64,000 bases of DNA, taken from positions 37,628-101,627 of the IMG/VR virus record IMGVR_UViG_3300022674_000045; one strand, written 5' to 3'. The position numbers and the translations under genes were made by a program. The notes beneath the pieces are model-generated. The model saw only the letters and a list, made by a program, of their open reading frames with translations. It made no database searches and had not been told where the DNA came from. Source of the DNA: a virus. Positions within the stretch are counted from its first letter, which is position 1; each line of letters opens with the position of its first letter. Below, one piece after another: positions 60,581-64,000 of this stretch.

Positions 60581-60880
60581 TTAGACTTTTTTGAGTGGAG
60601 TTTGATGTTTCATTCCCCTTTTATTCATTTCATCAACAAAAGTATTATGTAAATCAACAATTGAGTTTACAAACTGTTTGTTTACTGGATTTCTCTTGAC
60701 ATTCCCTGCATATAACATATGAGTTTTTTTGTGGTAATCTAAAAGTTGTTTATCTTTTAGCGACGAAGGAATCTTCCCCTTCATACTTCTTGCAATCTTT
60801 AGTTGTTCTATTTCAAACAATCGTCTTTGCATTATTTTTTTAACCTTTGGATTTATTTTCTTTTTACATCCACAGGGCAT
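60581..60880 (-). CDS. Unknown small basic protein
   Basis: The 99-residue protein is lysine/arginine-rich and helical, beginning MPCGCKKKINPKVKK. The CGC pair may bind metal. It likely binds nucleic acid or is packaged in the virion. AGGA lies upstream of the ATG. Confidence 0.55.
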   Translation of the reverse strand: MPCGCKKKINPKVKKIMQRRLFEIEQLKIARSMKGKIPSSLKDKQLLDYHKKTHMLYAGNVKRNPVNKQFVNSIVDLHNTFVDEMNKRGMKHQTPLKKV

Positions 60881-60883
60881 TTT

Positions 60884-61372
60884 TTATAATCCTGTTTTTT
60901 TCTTCCATCCTTGTTTGGCTCTTAGTGCAAATAAAAGTTTTCCCATTTTTTCTTTATTGCCTGGTTTTCCTTTAAGTGCTTCAATTTCTTTTTTAAGTTC
61001 TTCTTCTGTTTTTCCAGCATTTTCTCCTGTTGATTTAACATCAACATCTTTGGACCATTTTTCCATTAATTCAGATTCATTCGTTGCTTCTTCACTAAAT
61101 TCATCATGAAGTTTATTTTGCATTTTGTCTGCCCATTTTGAAAGAGATGGATTCTTTTCCTTATTCCATACAATCAAATTGGTAAGAGCTTTTGCAATTT
61201 CACCATATCCTTTTTTCTTTGCTAATGCTGCAAAATGTGAATAAGGTAGATCTTCAACATCTTTTCCTTCTGGGACTTCTAAAACTCCAGGATGTTTAAC
61301 AGGAATTTTAACTCCAGCAGCTTCTTTTAAAATACTTAAGTAATCATTTTCATTATTTAGATAATCACGCAT
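60884..61372 (-). CDS. Unknown 162-residue protein
   Basis: The protein is helical and lysine/glutamate-rich. It has a GYGEIAKALTNLI segment and a C-terminal basic helix ending RAKQGWKKKTGL. AGGAGG is 8 nt before ATG, within the end of the heptose-kinase-like gene. Not recognised. Confidence 0.6.
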   Translation of the reverse strand: MRDYLNNENDYLSILKEAAGVKIPVKHPGVLEVPEGKDVEDLPYSHFAALAKKKGYGEIAKALTNLIVWNKEKNPSLSKWADKMQNKLHDEFSEEATNESELMEKWSKDVDVKSTGENAGKTEEELKKEIEALKGKPGNKEKMGKLLFALRAKQGWKKKTGL

Positions 61373-61373
61373 C

Positions 61374-62288
61374 TTATTTTCCTCCTAAGATACAATTGAG
61401 GTTCCTCATGAATATGTTCTGAGGAACAGTGGACGTCCCGGTTTTTGTTACAACATATCCGGCACATTTATTTGCAACTTTAGCTGCTTGTAAAGCACTT
61501 AACTCCATTGAGAGGCAAACTGCCATTACAGCTACGACCGTATCTCCAGCTCCTGAAACATTATAAACATCTACAGGTTCAGCAGGGATTGACTCAATTA
61601 ATTCAAACTCATTATCAATCAGATTCATTCCCTTATTACCCTTTGTTTCAAGAATATATTTGACATTGTTTAAAGTATATGCAGATGAAAACATCATCTG
61701 TTCCCACTCTTTTTCATTTGGGGTAATCATAAATACTCCATTATAGATCCCACCATTCTTTGGTTTTGGGTCTACAATGATATCCGCATTTTGTTCAAAT
61801 TTTAAAAATTCCATTAGACCATGAGTAACCATTCCCTTTGCATAATCAGAAATAACTACCATGTCATAAACGTCTCTGCACATTCTTGTAAATATTTCAA
61901 TTGGTAATTTCGGATCAATCTCTGTAACTTGTTCACGATCAATTCTTAACATTTGAACTTTTCTTTGATCAGCAATTATACGCTCTTTAACAGTTGTTTG
62001 TTTTGAACCATAGAATAAGCATGAACGAATACCAAGTTGTTTCAATTCATCAGCTATTATTTCACCATCAATATCAATACCAATTGAAGCTAAGCAATCA
62101 ACCTTACACCCTAATTCAGAAATGTTTCTTGCAACATTTCCACAACCACCTAATGTTCTATATTCTTCTGTAACATGTACGATTGGAACTGGGGCTTCTG
62201 GAGATATGCGTTGTACATCACCAACAACATATTTGTCAAGCATTATATCACCAACGACTAAAATTCTTAATTGTTCAAGCTGTTTCAT
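61374..62288 (-). CDS. hldE: HldE/RfaE-type sugar kinase
   Basis: The protein is 304 residues from ATG 62288 (AAAGG 9 nt upstream). It matches the PfkB-family kinase domain of HldE, which phosphorylates D-glycero-beta-D-manno-heptose 7-phosphate at C1 in the lipopolysaccharide core pathway. Signatures are VVGDIMLDKYV, ISPEAPVPIV, GGCGNVARNI near residue 50, and VSGAGDTVVAVMA with the catalytic aspartate near residue 252. The C-terminal nucleotidyltransferase half of bifunctional HldE is missing, so only the kinase is present. It may modify the cell surface or make heptose metabolites; a related ribokinase-like specificity cannot be excluded. Confidence 0.82.
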   Translation of the reverse strand: MKQLEQLRILVVGDIMLDKYVVGDVQRISPEAPVPIVHVTEEYRTLGGCGNVARNISELGCKVDCLASIGIDIDGEIIADELKQLGIRSCLFYGSKQTTVKERIIADQRKVQMLRIDREQVTEIDPKLPIEIFTRMCRDVYDMVVISDYAKGMVTHGLMEFLKFEQNADIIVDPKPKNGGIYNGVFMITPNEKEWEQMMFSSAYTLNNVKYILETKGNKGMNLIDNEFELIESIPAEPVDVYNVSGAGDTVVAVMAVCLSMELSALQAAKVANKCAGYVVTKTGTSTVPQNIFMRNLNCILGGK

Positions 62289-62323
62289 ATGATTCATCCT
62301 TTCAATAATATAAGCAAAAAAAT

Positions 62324-62378
62324 AAAAGGGGTGAGAGTCGCAGAGACAGCTAAGCGACTCTCCACCCTCACCCCTTTT
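62324..62378 (-). terminator. Long two-tier terminator hairpin
   Basis: The outer stem GGGGTGA/TCACCCC and the inner stem GAGAGTCGC/GCGACTCTC form a ~55-nt hairpin, followed on the minus strand by TTTTATTTTTTT. The plus-strand side also has a T-rich flank. It ends the GC-rich secreted-protein gene. Confidence 0.85.
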
Positions 62379-62411
62379 TATTTTGTTCTAACTAACTCGA
62401 CGGACGTCTAA

Positions 62412-63290
62412 TTACGACTTCGGTTTGTGATTCCCAGTTTGGGCCGGGGCAGGAGCCGGGGCCGTAACGGGAGCTTCATCCAACGTCGGATAAACCAGAT
62501 TGGCGTCGATCAGACCGAAACCCTGCAACCAAGGAAGATCACGGGTACCGGCTTTGGCACTCGAGTAACCAAACCCACCAGAGGAGATGTTCCCCTTGGA
62601 CAGATCACCGGTGTAAACCTGGGCCTGAGTCGTATTGAACCCAATTCCCCAACCGCTGGTCATAACGTCACGCACGGCACCCTGAGCGGTGAAGTGAATC
62701 ACGTTGCAGCCATTCTTCAGAGCGGTAAGAGCGGCTTTGGCCATGACTTCGGTCATGGTGGTGTCTATGTTTTCGGATTTCGCGGTAATGAAACCCTTCA
62801 GTTTGCCTTCTTGCTTGTCACGGCTGATGATGATTTTGATCCAACGGGTTGCACCATCTTCAGCAGTTTTCGCATCGGCGATGTTCTTGTTGGCAACTTT
62901 GAACTCGGCGTCCGCGGACTCCACACCCTTCAGCATGGACTCAAGGGAACCCTCGGTGAACCAGCAGCTGTACATAAGAAGCTGCTCAACCGGCTGAAAA
63001 CCTTCGGAGGGAAGCGGTTGACCAAAGTAGTTGATGACCGGACCATACTGCACGTCGCCCGGAATGGGGAAACCACGACCATTGTTCAGATCGGCGGCTT
63101 CATTGACACGGTTGTCCACGGAAAGAGGACCATTGATGGCCTGAGTCTGACCTTGACCTTGACCCTGAGCGGTATTGCCAAAACCAATCGCCGCGGCACC
63201 ACTTGCATTGTTGGTTGTCTGTTGAGCACTGGCCATCCCAGCGGTAACCAGAAAACACACTACTGTTGCAATCGTAAGAAACTTCTTCAT
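62412..63290 (-). CDS. Secreted GC-rich protein
   Basis: The protein is 292 residues from ATG 63290 (AAGGA 7 nt upstream). MKKFLTIATVVCFLVTAG followed by MASAQQ is a clear Sec signal peptide with an ASA cleavage site. The mature part starts Asn/Gly/Gln-rich (GNTAQGQGQGQTQ), has a conserved-looking alpha/beta core with CNVIHFTAQG, and ends in a Pro/Ala-rich tail. The gene is markedly GC-richer than most of the window. It may be host-derived or codon-adapted for high expression. I do not recognise the family. Confidence 0.75.
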   Translation of the reverse strand: MKKFLTIATVVCFLVTAGMASAQQTTNNASGAAAIGFGNTAQGQGQGQTQAINGPLSVDNRVNEAADLNNGRGFPIPGDVQYGPVINYFGQPLPSEGFQPVEQLLMYSCWFTEGSLESMLKGVESADAEFKVANKNIADAKTAEDGATRWIKIIISRDKQEGKLKGFITAKSENIDTTMTEVMAKAALTALKNGCNVIHFTAQGAVRDVMTSGWGIGFNTTQAQVYTGDLSKGNISSGGFGYSSAKAGTRDLPWLQGFGLIDANLVYPTLDEAPVTAPAPAPAQTGNHKPKS

Positions 63291-63328
63291 TTGTAAATCC
63301 TTTCTTTTAATTAATGAATGTTGTGAGA

Positions 63329-63358
63329 TGCCCCAACCTCGACGTTGAGATTGGGGCA
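63329..63358 (-). other. Stable hairpin after the edge gene
   Basis: TGCCCCAA pairs with TTGGGGCA with an inner CTC/GAG stem, 30 nt after the stop at 63389. No T-run follows, so it is likely a 3' stabiliser or processing site between the two GC-rich genes. Confidence 0.55.
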
Positions 63359-63388
63359 CATGTTAAACGACCAGGTAACGATTAAAGA

Positions 63389-64000
63389 TTAGTTCGGAAC
63401 GTTATTCGTTGCGGTCACTGCCATTCCAGCAGATGAAGAAACGATGGCACCTGAGCCACCCTTCAACGTCAGAATTTGAGTCTGGGTATACCCATCGGCG
63501 CTTCCCTGGAAATTACAATTCAATTTACCAGCACCAGAATATACGCCGACTGTTTTGGCAACACCAAACCCGCCTTCAACGGCCTGAACTGTCATACTTG
63601 CAGCACCACCGGCGGCAATATACCCACCGTCTACGTACCCAAGGGACAGCCCACAATCACGATCACGGCCGTATGTCAAAACCGTAGTATTTGCACCTAC
63701 GTTAGTTCCCATGGTTTCGACCTTGTATCCACCACCCAACCAATCAATGGCACGATAAGATTCGGAGTAGTTGTTGCCGATCATGTAAACGTCACCCTCG
63801 GCTGACGAGGCACCGAACAGAAGAGCACCGGCTCCACCAACAACGTATCCACCTGCAAGCTGACCAGACACACCAGCGGAAAACCCTTTGCTATCCCAAC
63901 CATATTTCGGTGAGGGACCAATAAGAGACCCACCAAGTGTGGCTTCTCCAGCAACTGCACCAAAAGTTCCTTCGGCACCTGAAAAACCAAAGGCCTTCAG
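63389..64000 (-). CDS. Glycine-rich GC-rich protein, C-terminal part (cut by window edge)
   Basis: The frame is open from the right window edge to TAA 63389, giving the last 203 residues. The sequence is a Gly/Ala/Val-rich beta pattern (AGGYVVGGAGALLFG, GGYIAAGGAASMTV) with two lone cysteines, ending TATNNVPN, as in exported or surface beta-solenoid-like proteins. GC-rich codons match the next gene, 62412-63290. The N-terminus and any signal peptide are outside the window. Confidence 0.7.
   Translation of the reverse strand: MKAFGFSGAEGTFGAVAGEATLGGSLIGPSPKYGWDSKGFSAGVSGQLAGGYVVGGAGALLFGASSAEGDVYMIGNNYSESYRAIDWLGGGYKVETMGTNVGANTTVLTYGRDRDCGLSLGYVDGGYIAAGGAASMTVQAVEGGFGVAKTVGVYSGAGKLNCNFQGSADGYTQTQILTLKGGSGAIVSSSAGMAVTATNNVPN

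Noticed and set aside
62427-63296. Long plus-strand open frame (289 codons) opposite the secreted-protein gene
   Set aside because: It is a shadow of the minus-strand gene, which has a signal peptide, ribosome site and terminator. The plus frame has none of these.
1-64000. CRISPR arrays, insertion sequences, transposases, integrase or attachment sites
   Set aside because: None seen. The only repeated units are the Y-like RNAs, the promoter-like motif and the DFVTNSSS tag segments.

Overview
The window is AT-rich, densely packed DNA from a tailed jumbo (huge) bacteriophage. It carries a large terminase, a tape-measure-like protein, two complete sets of multisubunit RNA polymerase beta and beta' subunits, a T4-type topoisomerase II, an SbcCD/gp46-gp47-type nuclease and a UvsW-like helicase. 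Essentially every gene lies on the minus strand, often with TAATG or ATGA stop/start overlaps that imply translational coupling. A heptose-kinase-like gene, a lipoprotein and a Sec-type secreted protein suggest a Gram-negative host, but this is inference. TGA, TAA and TAG all act as stops.

Layout, left to right (transcription runs right to left). 0-8 kb: virion and packaging genes, interrupted at 6.3-6.5 kb by one short rightward unit (promoter-like motif, strong ribosome binding site, 27-codon ORF, terminator). 7.7-13.7 kb: DUF932-like protein with a highly structured 3' UTR, a methyltransferase-like protein, unknown proteins and FolE2. 13.7-19.6 kb: first RNA polymerase (beta and beta', each in one piece). 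19.6-27.9 kb: a ubiquitin-like conjugation cassette: an E2-like protein with a canonical HPN...C active site, two ThiF/E1-like proteins, a SAP-ubiquitin-like fusion with unusual GC-rich codon use, a JAMM protease with zinc ribbons, and a large PRTRC-B/Prok-E2_D-like protein. 28-36 kb: a radical SAM/SPASM enzyme and five small proteins sharing an almost identical N-terminal tag (consensus MKIKxDFVTNSSS), interleaved with SbcC, SbcD, a type IV prepilin-like protein, a helicase and QueD. 36-47 kb: topoisomerase II subunits, small unknown proteins, a lipoprotein, a MoxR/VWA pair and an SSB candidate. 47-50.5 kb: an ARPP-1-like gene, a Ro60/TROVE-like gene and, directly upstream of it on the same strand, a tandem array of structured RNAs that look like Y RNAs, two of them enclosing tRNA-like modules. 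50.5-58.9 kb: second complete RNA polymerase. 59-64 kb: unknown proteins, an HldE-type kinase and two GC-rich genes for exported or glycine-rich proteins.

How it fits together: the phage brings its own transcription machinery, DNA topology and recombination functions, and part of a 7-deazaguanine pathway (FolE2, QueD). A 24-bp AT-rich motif repeated at three intergenic sites is the best candidate for a promoter of one phage RNA polymerase. The three most unusual systems are the Ro60/Y-RNA array, the ubiquitin-like conjugation cassette and the DFVTNSSS-tag family coupled to a radical SAM gene. All functions are read from sequence motifs and from memory of protein families; no database search was run.
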